Assembly (NCBI GenBank): GCA_010279815.1
Contig: QEOQ01000670.1
Location: 126,716-190,715 of the forward strand
Direction: 5' to 3'
Source: Brachionus plicatilis
Taxonomy: Eukaryota; Rotifera; Eurotatoria; Ploima; Brachionidae
DNA length: 64,000 nucleotides
Both the position numbers and the translations under genes were made by a program. The first letter of the stretch is position 1, and each line of letters opens with the position of its first letter. Below, one piece after another: positions 1 through 9,722 of this stretch. The notes below the pieces were generated by a model. It was not told where the DNA came from. It did no database searches and saw only the letters and a list, made by a program, of their open reading frames with translations.

Positions 1-959
1 ATGTTAAAAAAATTTTGTGTTTTTCTATTTATATGCATTTAATAAATATTTGATTTTTTCTTAAAAATAATTTCTTACTTATTGGAGTTTATAAAATTTT
101 AAAAAATCTTTACTGAGTCTTTTTTGTTAAAATAGATTCGGAATTTTAGTTGCACCAAGACAGTAATTGTAAGCATATTAGTTTATTATGCATTTAGTTG
201 CACCAAAAAGTAAGGTAAAAAAGAAATTCCCGTAAAATAACAAAAATTTTGGTAAAATTACTGGAACAAATCAGTCCTGTATTCCAAAAATTATTTTATC
301 AATTTTTTAACTAGATGATTTAGAAATTAAATTAGATATGAAAAAAATATTTTAGCTTCTACATAAATTATATGCAATTTATATACAGTATCTAAATTGA
401 AGATAATTATTTTTTATAAATATTTTATTATTTGTGAAACCTCCGAAAATTAAATGAATTCCGGATTCTGGGCAACGTGGGTGAATGAATAAAAAAGGCT
501 TTCAATGTCACTGTAAAAATTTAAAGACATTTAATTTTCTGAGTTTGTACTCAAATAAAGAACTTATTTTAAAAAATTCCGTCAAAAAAATCAGATCACC
601 AACAGTTTAAAAATTATAATAAAATAAAAGATTTTTGATAGCATTTATTTACCAATAGTCAAGTGTTTATAATTTTTTAGCACACAAATTTCAATCTACT
701 GGAATTATTCAGTTACACAATGAAAATAAAAATCATCAAAATAATATTGATTTTAGTTAGTTTTTTTTTAATTGAAATAAAATTTTTTGATAATAAATTT
801 GAGAAATCAATCCAAAATCAGACAGGAATTTGCTAAATAAAAATTAAAAATTTTCTATTTTCTAAAAATAATTTTATTTTTCCTTGACTAAATTTTATAA
901 AAACCTTCAAATTGGTTGAACCGAGATAATACAATAACAAATACTATTAAAAGAGTATT
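1..959. other. AT-rich spacer, no gene seen
   Basis: This stretch is low-complexity AT-rich sequence with stops in all frames. I see no exon-like segment, RNA gene or clear repeat structure. The part next to 960 is presumably the 3' UTR and polyadenylation region of the minus-strand PRELI gene. Confidence 0.5.
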
Positions 960-1508
960 TTAAGCTGATTCGGAAAAATGGGCCACGTCCGCAGCCGCAT
1001 CGGTTATGTTGTTCATTTTGTGTATAACAAACTCGATGGCCTGTCGACCGATTTGGGCGTTCGAATTTATCTTCGATGCCATCATGTTCTCCAGATAGTC
1101 GATGAGAGGCGCGTTTTTGATGGTTATTTGTGCTTCCTGTTTGAGAAGTGTTTTGCTATTGTCTTCGGGATGAATCGAATAGGTGAGTTTTTCGTCCACG
1201 TGAACAATGTTATTGAAGGTTAAGTTGCGCGAGCGAAGCGAGAACTCTTTCTTGTCAAGATCGACTCTTGAATGCTCGCTCGCGTAGCAAACTCGATTTC
1301 CGCCAAGGATTTTGTGTGTCCAAGATGGCATTTGCCATTGGGTGGCCATCAGTCTGTGTGACTTGAGGATTCCGTTCTCCACAGTTCTGTCAATGACGTC
1401 AACGCCTATAACGCTAGGGTTGTACGGGTTGGGGTATTTTTGCAGCGCGGCTTTCACTACATTCTCCCACTGATGGTTGAATACGTGTTCAGAAGACCAA
1501 ATTTTCAT
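960..1508 (-). CDS. PRELID3B: PRELI/MSF1-domain protein, PRELID3/slowmo type
   Basis: This is a complete single-exon gene of 182 residues. The whole protein is one PRELI/MSF1 domain. It opens with the family signature MKIWSSEHVFNHQWENV, followed by KYPNPYNPSVIGVDVIDR and, near the end, a conserved helix containing IGRQAIEFVIHKMN. Known members (PRELID3A/B, Drosophila slowmo, yeast Ups2) sit in the mitochondrial intermembrane space and, with a TRIAP1/Mdm35 partner, shuttle phospholipid (phosphatidylserine for this subgroup) between the two mitochondrial membranes. The length equals the usual family length, and the start is the Met of the signature, so the N-terminus is secure. Its base composition is clearly less AT-rich than the surroundings. 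Absence of introns is unusual in this window and could point to an old retrocopy, but the frame is intact. PRELID3A versus 3B cannot be settled by eye. Confidence 0.92.
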   Translation of the reverse strand: MKIWSSEHVFNHQWENVVKAALQKYPNPYNPSVIGVDVIDRTVENGILKSHRLMATQWQMPSWTHKILGGNRVCYASEHSRVDLDKKEFSLRSRNLTFNNIVHVDEKLTYSIHPEDNSKTLLKQEAQITIKNAPLIDYLENMMASKINSNAQIGRQAIEFVIHKMNNITDAAADVAHFSESA

Positions 1509-2143
1509 TTTTTTCTTTCAAGCCAATTTCGGTGTTTTTACTTGCTTTCAAATGAACTTTGAAATTCTTCTAAAGAAATAAAAAATTATCTCATAATTCT
1601 TGTTATTTAATTTTAATTTTGAGTTTAAGGCTTGAACATTTTTTTTTTCAAATACAGCGTTTTGCAATTATGGTAAATACCTTTTTTTGTTTTGTTTTGA
1701 TAATTTTGTGATTTGTGCTTAATTCTAGAAAATATATGCATTTATAAAAAAATAATTATTTTGCATTTTTTTTTTATTTTGCTAGATTTACATAATTGTG
1801 TATGAACGCTTTTGAAATATTTATGTTCAAAAGATATTTTTTGAAGACATATTTTTTGGATTAATTTTTCACTTGGTGTAAAAAATTTGCATCATTTCAA
1901 TCAAAATCGATCTATTCCTCGTCAAATGTGATCAAAAATTAAATAAAAATTCCAAAAATTTCAGTTTAAAAAAATTTTAATTAATTTTAATTTGGCTAAA
2001 TCTTAAAAATAGTCAAACAAATTTTCATTTTGTTTTATGTCTAGCTTTTTGTATTTTTGGGCTCTACTAAATCACTGACTCTCAAATTTAAAAAATTTCC
2101 TAACCCCACTTATTTAACTGACAACTGTCATCGTTTATAATGA
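1509..2143. other. AT-rich spacer upstream of the PRELI gene
   Basis: The PRELI promoter must lie here on the minus strand. I see no convincing TATA box, exon or structured repeat, only homopolymer-rich AT sequence. Confidence 0.4.
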
Positions 2144-2787
2144 GCTCTAGACGAGTGAGGATTAAAATACCATAAAAAAGGATTAAAAAACTTAAATAAT
2201 GTGAACGACACATAAACTTATATTTATTTATCAAAAAAGATTACAACCACATATGTTACAAACACAATAAAATTAATTTATAAAAAAAAAAATTAAGTCT
2301 TTTATTTGATATAAGTGTTATTAACACATAAGTTATTCTAAATTTCATTCAAATAAAAAGTTACAAACACATAAAATTAATTTTTAAAAAAAAAATTAAG
2401 TCTTTTATATAATATAAAGAAACAGATTATTTTTTATATAATGTGTTTCTTTATATAATTATCTTTTTTTTCTATTAGACTAATATTCTCTATTTCTTTT
2501 TTAGCTGCTAGTTTTAACGTATATGTAGCCTTCAAAAATTTCAAATATATGTGTTTTTAACAGATAAAAAAAAATTAAATTTTTAGAATTGATTTAACAA
2601 TTATGTGTTGGTAACAGAAAAAAAAATTAAATTTAGTTTTTATGGTTTTTAATCTTTTTCAATTGTTATACAAAAAATTTATGTGTTGGTAAATCTTTTT
2701 AGAATTTTGATTAGCATTTTTTATTTTTATGTGTTCTATTTTTTGATTCACTCTTTTATGGTATTTTAATCCTTGCCCGCTCTAGAC
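2144..2787. mobile_element. MITE with 25-bp terminal repeats and 9-bp TSD (Mutator-like)
   Basis: The element spans 2153-2778. Its ends read GAGTGAGGATTAAAATACC and, on the opposite strand, GGGCAAGGATTAAAATACC, and both continue into CATAAAA. It is flanked by an exact 9-base duplication GCTCTAGAC at 2144-2152 and 2779-2787. There is no coding capacity. The interior contains direct repeats of about 57 bases (around 2255-2315 and 2361-2417) built on ACAAACACAATAAAATTAAT-like units, and many copies of ACACATAA. A 9-base duplication is characteristic of Mutator-like transposition; the assignment to that superfamily is an inference. Confidence 0.75.
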
Positions 2788-2811
2788 CACCTATTTCTTT
2801 ATTTTTTTAGC

Positions 2812-4154
2812 GGCATTTTATATCCTGTTGAAAATTTAAATGTCAAGCTTAAATCTCTAAAATTTAATTTTGTAAAATTCAAATATTCTATTTTGCTTAA
2901 TTAAAAAAAATAACTACTTCTTGATTAACCTCTACAATGTTAATTCGATCATTCAAATTCATATAAATTAACGTAAAACTGGTCAAAAATATTAAAATTT
3001 TATTAATCGATCTTATTATTGTCTACAGGAAAATAATGATGTTTTAATTTATTCTTACTCGTCTTTTAATTATTTTTTAACTGAATAAAATTTGGCACAC
3101 TAAAGATTTTCTAATAAATAAAATAAATATGAATAGCAAACATTTATCTAATCTTCAAATTACACAATTTGATCGACCGATGAACCCTTAAAATACTAAA
3201 TTTTATTTATAGGATAAATTTAATTTTATTAACAATAACTTTTTCGAGACGAATTTCAGTTTTGTTATTAAATTTTGCCAAATTAATGTAAAGTAATTCC
3301 GATGCCGGAAAGAATTATTTTTAGATTTTTTAATACTTTCTTTAAAAATATCAGAATAGTTCAGGATACCAAATTTACGTCAAATGTTAGACAATTTTAA
3401 ATATTAGTTTTGTTTTATTTTATTAATTATTTTTTTTTCTTTTATTGATTATTATTTGAATGTCATCGGACGAAATAAATCTAATTTTTTCAAATAATTT
3501 TGCGCATTTTGAAGTATAGGATCAAAAAATCAGATCAAATAGCATTTTTTTTTTAATTTTTTAAATGGATTTTGATTAAATCTTTCTGCGAAATGCAAAT
3601 AATGCAACAAACATGCTAAATATTAGATGATGCTCTGCAAAAACTCTGCAATTTTGCAGTAAAATGCACGTCATTAAAAAGTATTTAATTCAGTAAAAAA
3701 TGGTATTGTGAATTTTGAAACAAAGAACAAAAACAAAAATCTTAAAATGAAATTACTTTTCTACTATGAGTCCAAAAATTGTTCTGCAGAATGTATCAGC
3801 TGATGCAAACTTCAAAAACTCTGCAGGTCTGTAAAGCATTAAATGTCTAAAAAATCATCAAAATTAAATTGCAGAATTTTTTCAGTTAAAAAATAATTAA
3901 AAGACGAGTAAGAATAAATTAAAACATTATTATTTTCCTGTAGACAATAATAAGATCGATTAATAAAATTTTAATATTTTTGACCAGTTTTACGTTAATT
4001 TATATGAATTTGAATGATCGAATTAACATTATAGAGGTTAATCAAGAAGTAGTTATTTTTTTTAATTAAGCAAAATAGAATATTTGAATTTTACAGAATT
4101 AAATTTTAGAGATTTAATCTTGACATTTAAATTTTCACCAGGATATAAAATGAC
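2812..4154. repeat. Large inverted repeat, arms of about 273 bp
   Basis: The left arm 2812-3084 and right arm 3881-4154 are reverse complements with only scattered differences. Both outer ends begin with a CATTTTATATCCTG motif and the inner ends read TTAATTATTTTTTAACTGAA and its complement. The arms are separated by about 800 bases. The right arm lies wholly inside a different element (3702-4282), so the arms may be two separate insertions of one short element in opposite orientation rather than the ends of a single transposon. I found no matching target duplication outside the arms. Confidence 0.7.
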
Positions 4155-4291
4155 TTAATTTGGGCTGTAAAAAGTTTGTATCAGCTGATACATAATGCAG
4201 AACAATTTTTAGACTCATAGTAGAAAAGTTATTTCATTTTATAATTTTTGTTATTGATCTTTGCTCCAAAATTCACAATGCCGTAAAAAAT
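3693..4291. mobile_element. Palindromic MITE, TIR GGYATTGTGAATTTTG, 9-bp TSD
   Basis: The element is 3702-4282, flanked by an exact 9-base duplication GTAAAAAAT at 3693-3701 and 4283-4291. The ends are GGTATTGTGAATTTTG and, inverted, GGCATTGTGAATTTTG. Homology between the arms continues inward for about 120 bases through motifs such as CTACTATGAGTC and TATCAGCTGAT. The interior is occupied by one arm of the large inverted repeat described for 2812-4154. Immediately upstream (about 3504-3690) is a half-copy of the related element seen intact at 24961-25228, recognisable by AGGATCAAAAAATCAGATCA. Confidence 0.75.
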
Positions 4292-4429
4292 AGTGTAAAT
4301 TTTTTTATTTGAAAAATAATAAAGTTAAAAAAATAAATTTTTTTGAAAAACAACTAATAAATATCTTATTATAAATAAAATGCATTCTTAAAAAATTGTT
4401 ATTAATTTTCATTAAATCAGATGACTTTC

Positions 4430-4762
4430 GTATAAATTGTGAATTTTGGTACAAAAAACAAAAAAAAATATAAAAATTGCCAAAACTTAAGTTCTATCAG
4501 GCATGTTCTGTAAATTGAAGCAACCGCAACACCCTCTGCACCACCAATATACTGATTTTGCAAAACTCTTCAATAAATCTGCAACTTCAAAAAATTTTTA
4601 ATCCGGGATATTATATTATAAATCCAACCCTATTTTATGTGGTGGTACAGAAGATGTATGAGTTGGTACAATTTACAGAACATGTTTTGGTCGGTCTTAA
4701 TTAAAGCTCTGAAGTTTTTTATATTTTGTTCATGTTTTTTGTACTTAAATTCGCAATGTTCC
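4430..4762. mobile_element. Degenerate palindromic MITE of the same family
   Basis: The ends AATTGTGAATTTTGGTAC and GTACTTAAATTCGCAATGTT are inverted copies of the family terminal repeat. The arms carry matching internal motifs (CATGTTCTGTAAATTG against CAATTTACAGAACATG). I could not find a target duplication, so the limits are approximate. Confidence 0.55.
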
Positions 4763-7700
4763 GAATTTTGTAGAATTTTGCGACATAACGAAGTCAGCTA
4801 AGTGAAAAAAGAAAAGATTTACCAACTCCAATACAATCATGCTATCCTAAACGTAAACCAGCAACTCTTGAACCTGTTTCTTACAATAGACACTATTCAA
4901 CCTGGCCGAACTTTTCAAAAAGTTTCAGTGAATATTATGAAATATTATATAATATTAAATATTATTTTATTAATTAATATACTATTAATTTAATATTATA
5001 TAATAATAAAATATAATATTTAATGTATTTTTCTATTATTATGCAATAATTAGCTAGTAAAAAAATAATTTGATGGTGAAAAGAATTTGTTCTCAGAGTT
5101 TATTTACATCGTGGTAAAATTAACCATCGTCCTTAAAATCTTCTTTTAAGTTGTTTTGTTGCTTTTGAAAGATATCAAAAATCTACTACCACATTATTTA
5201 GACAAATCTTATCGACAAAATAATTCTTTGTCTGTAAATTTTATTTGGCATATTTTTATTTTTTTTTTTATATTTAATCAAGAAAAGATCGATCATTGAG
5301 CTGGTAATGCAGAGATCATTCAAGAGACTATGTAAAGAATTATTTGAATAATTTTTGTAAAAACCTTACCGAAGAAAGAAAATGCTGTAATTTAAGCAAA
5401 TTTGAAAAAAGACAAAATCAAATTATTAAAAATTCCAAAGCTTAAGATCTATAAATTGTAACAATCCTCTTTACTACCAAAATATTGATTCGGCAAAATT
5501 CACCATTGCGAAATTTCATATCAAACTTCCAAAAAAAAGAAAAAAATTTAATAACCTTTGCTCTAATGGTCAAAAACCTGTTCAGCAAATGAAAAAATGT
5601 CAAATAAATTTTGTTTCACCTACTGCGGAAGTCTGCAAAATCTGCGCCAGTTAATTGAGTTTTATTTCTAATTTAATTCTCAAAATCTTTATCGATATAT
5701 ATAAATATCATTGTGTGAGTCAAAATGTGCCAAACGAAAAATTTTTAATGTTTACTTTAAAAGCATAACACTAAGTTAAAAAATTTTTAAACAATGGGAA
5801 ATTATTTTTTTTGTTCTTTTACTAGATATTTTTAAGAGAATTAAAACTTCTGCTATTAGATAGTTTGGAGATAAGGAGATTTTTGTAAAATAGATAAAAA
5901 ATTCAGTTAATTAGTTTTTTTAATTAGATATGAAGAGCACAATTCATATTGTTTTGGTTATTAATTTTGTTTTGATTCTAAATATGGCAGAAATAATAAT
6001 TAATCAATTAAAATAACAAAATAAATTTTAAATTTTTAAAGAGATTTAATTAAATTTGGAATTAAAATAATAGACTAAAAAGTGTCAAATTTTTCATAAA
6101 CGTCAAAATTTGAAGCAAATAACTAATGAAAAAAATAAATATAAGATTGATGAATTGTTTATTTTAGCTAATAAGCGTTTATTAGCATGTTTTATTTTTC
6201 AATTAATAAAACTTAAAAGACTTTAAAGTTCAATATTGATCTACGAAGAAATTAAAGCCTTCTCAAATTTTGATTTATTCAACAAATTTATTTGAATAAA
6301 GCACTTTTCCCAGCACCTGATATCACATTGCAAAGCCTGATTGCAGATAAGTTAATTTGTTCAATCTATCTATTAATATTGAATTGCCTGGCATATCAAT
6401 TTCTTGAGGTTATTATATAATCTTTTTTGGTTCAAAAGACTTCTCATTATTTACCCCTGATTAAAATCTGTAAAAGATATTTTAAATAATCTATCGGCCT
6501 GGAACTTGCTGATTCAATTTGGAATCGATGATTAAGCAGAAATCTTACAATTAGTCGGAAAAGCGAGGAAAAGTTCTGAAGATAGAGAATCTCGGTTGGA
6601 AAACTAAGGGTTAATTTATCAGACTGAGAACTAAAATTTTAGAATATAGCTCTAGATAGAGAAATATAATTTATTAATTTCATTTTAATGATTTTGATGG
6701 TTTGATGCATTTTAAACAAAACAAATAAATTTTTTTTTTTTTTAGTTCAACAATTATAATATTCTGTTGAGAAGAAAAAGAGATTAATAGAAAAAATTTG
6801 CTTCTATGAAGATAAATAGAACGAAATTAAACACGACTCAAATTCAACTTGGAGCAAATATTCGACTAGATAATCTATATTTATCTAAGGAAATGAGAAA
6901 GTTTAGCTGATTTTAAAGATTAGCTTTTTTTTGTTATCCTCTTTGTTCAATGCCGAGCAATTTTTCTCGGTAAATTTCCTTAATTTAAAGACTAGCAGGA
7001 AAATTTCAGGGCTCAAACATATTAAAACTAAGTGCCTGTAGTTATCTCTCAAATTTAGCATTAAAATAATCAGTTTTATTAAATTGCTCTAATCCAAACG
7101 AGTGCATTATGTTTTTCAAAGAGCTTCAGACATGATTTGCTTTAAAATAAGAAATATTAACTTTAAAATAATTCGTAAGCTGTGAATACTTTTTTGATTC
7201 AATTGGAAGCTTTGTTCAGTACCGAAATGAGACTTTATGCTAATTAAAAAAATTTAATAAAAACTTAGGATAAACAAAAAATTTCATAAAACAGGATCTG
7301 GCTTCATCGCAGCTTAAGAATCCAAATTTTTCTAAAAAAAAAAATTGTTTATTTTGAATTAATTAAAAAAAAATTGTGAACAAAGGACAGTACGGTCAGA
7401 GTAACCTGATTAAAATGTATTCAAAAATTTGATAAAATTCGCACGCAAATTCGAATAAACATTTTTTTAACAAAATAAAAAAAAAAAGATTCTTATTTGC
7501 TTAACATTCTTTAACATGACAACTATTTGGGTTAACTTAATAAGAATATCTCGAAAACTGATCATTTAGAAGAGCTTAGCATGAGTGCTCAACTAAATTT
7601 AAAAAAAAAAGGGAAATTAAACTTTCTAAAATGTTTAATTACTCTAATTTAACCTAATTGCTGTCTAATCGTTTTCGATTAATAAATAGTTAGGGTAAGA

Positions 7701-8315
7701 TTTTTTTAAATCTGGATTAAAAAAATTCAAAAAAATATTTATGATAGATAGTTAAGTTTATAGACCGACTAGTGTTGAATCTGGTTTGAATTGAATCGGG
7801 AAAATGATCATGTTTATTTATGATTTTATTTCACTTAATAGTAATATTCATTTATTTTATATTCTAAATAGTTTATGCCTAATCTCACAAAGTAAGAGTT
7901 TAAGGCGAGCAGATTTTTTTCTATTAAATTCAGGTTAAGTGTCTACTAAGAACATTAAGTTATTTTAATTCATTAGACTTTAACTAACATTCGGTCAATT
8001 GTTGCATAAAATAAAATTTTTTTTAATTATTCTATTAAATTCATTAAATTTTTGTAAATAATATTTTCATTTTCCTTGATTTATTTAATTTTTATGTAGA
8101 ACCAGTTTGGCAAAGAGCATTCATTTTGTCGAATGACTCGGAGGACATGTTTCCTTGATTGAAAGTCCCCGAGGCTGTATAATGATAAATTCAGGCCAAT
8201 TTAATTCATTAGGCTTAAGCAAACATTCAGTCAAATGTTGTATAAAATTATTTTTTTTATTTAAAAAAAAATTTAATTATTTATTATTAGAATAAATTTA
8301 ATTATTTTATTTTAT
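4763..8315. other. Gene-poor AT-rich region with repeat fragments
   Basis: No exon could be supported here. Around 5501-5648 there is a solitary arm of the palindromic MITE intact at 34418-34770 (shared TTTGTTTCACCTACTGCG-like core). Near the gap, about 49 bases at 7964-8012 recur in direct orientation at 8200-8248 (core TTAATTCATTAG, then ACATTC and TTGTATAAAAT-like sequence). The rest is low-complexity AT sequence. Confidence 0.45.
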
Positions 8316-9011
8316 NNNNNNNNNNNNNNNNNNNNNNNNNNNNNNNNNNNNNNNNNNNNNNNNNNNNNNNNNNNNNNNNNNNNNNNNNNNNNNNNNNNNN
8401 NNNNNNNNNNNNNNNNNNNNNNNNNNNNNNNNNNNNNNNNNNNNNNNNNNNNNNNNNNNNNNNNNNNNNNNNNNNNNNNNNNNNNNNNNNNNNNNNNNNN
8501 NNNNNNNNNNNNNNNNNNNNNNNNNNNNNNNNNNNNNNNNNNNNNNNNNNNNNNNNNNNNNNNNNNNNNNNNNNNNNNNNNNNNNNNNNNNNNNNNNNNN
8601 NNNNNNNNNNNNNNNNNNNNNNNNNNNNNNNNNNNNNNNNNNNNNNNNNNNNNNNNNNNNNNNNNNNNNNNNNNNNNNNNNNNNNNNNNNNNNNNNNNNN
8701 NNNNNNNNNNNNNNNNNNNNNNNNNNNNNNNNNNNNNNNNNNNNNNNNNNNNNNNNNNNNNNNNNNNNNNNNNNNNNNNNNNNNNNNNNNNNNNNNNNNN
8801 NNNNNNNNNNNNNNNNNNNNNNNNNNNNNNNNNNNNNNNNNNNNNNNNNNNNNNNNNNNNNNNNNNNNNNNNNNNNNNNNNNNNNNNNNNNNNNNNNNNN
8901 NNNNNNNNNNNNNNNNNNNNNNNNNNNNNNNNNNNNNNNNNNNNNNNNNNNNNNNNNNNNNNNNNNNNNNNNNNNNNNNNNNNNNNNNNNNNNNNNNNNN
9001 NNNNNNNNNNN
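8316..9011. other. Assembly gap (696 N)
   Basis: A run of 696 unknown bases. It lies just upstream of the first coding exon of STAR gene A, so promoter or 5' UTR exons of that gene may be missing from the assembly. Confidence 0.99.
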
Positions 9012-9301
9012 AAAAAAAAAAAGAATAAAATTTCTACCCAGCTAAAAATGGTCACAACACTGAATAAGCCTAATCTCAAAACTTGTAATTATGCTACTGA
9101 TGGATGGTTTACTTTTAATTTTTAATGATATTCGACCTAAATTCTTAGTTTAGTGGTCATCGAAGAATACAATTTTGCCAATAGGTCAAATAGAAACATT
9201 CAAATTTTAATAAATAAAATTTTTAATTCAAATTTTGTTCTTCTCAAACTTCTTCTATGAGATTAATGCGATTTCACATTTTTTTTTGTTTAGATAGAAT
9301 A

Positions 9302-9722
9302 ATGATGACTAATCCGGCTCAAAGTCAGCCATCCGAAAACCAGCACAACTCGTCTCCAAAGCAAAGCGACGGAGCGCAGCAACAGAGTCCCACCAACATG
9401 CAGCATTCGGCTCTGGCTCACCAATTCCTTCAAAACCAACTAATAAACCAGAAGCAAGCGCTGGGCAACGCCAACATTCTCAGCATGCCCAACTTTGTCA
9501 ACATGTCTGTCGAGTCGACCAACCAGCAGATCCAGGCACAGCTTCTGCAAAGCCTAATGGCCCAGAATTTCATGCAGCCCAGCCATTTTGGTCAAGGCAG
9601 CGACGAACAACAGCTGTACGAATACATGCAGCAGTTGATTGAGGAAAAAGAAAAGCTCAAAGACTTGAACAGCGAACCATTCAATCTGGCTCTGCCAATG
9701 TGTGCCAAATTGCTGGACGAAG
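9302..9722 (+). CDS. Alternative first coding exon 1a of STAR gene A
   Basis: This exon encodes 140 residues: a Gln/Asn/Ser-rich N-terminus, then a second QUA1-like segment ([20 protein letters not shown] ... CAKLLDE). The donor GAAG|GTAATT is in the same phase as exon 1b, so either can join exon 11038-11165. A TTTTTTGTTTAG acceptor just upstream suggests a non-coding leader exon, possibly in the gap. It could instead be the remnant of a separate gene. Transcript evidence is lacking. Confidence 0.65.

Noticed and set aside
978..1223. Open frame on the plus strand opposite the PRELI gene
   Set aside because: It mirrors the codons of the real gene and has no family resemblance.
3702..4282. hAT assignment for the palindromic elements
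   Set aside because: I first considered hAT, but several copies have exact 9-base rather than 8-base duplications, which fits Mutator-like elements better.
4802..4993. 63-codon open frame
   Set aside because: It lies just beyond a degenerate MITE, ends in AT-rich low-complexity codons, and has no recognisable motif.
8312..9079. 255-codon frame
   Set aside because: It is almost entirely the run of N.
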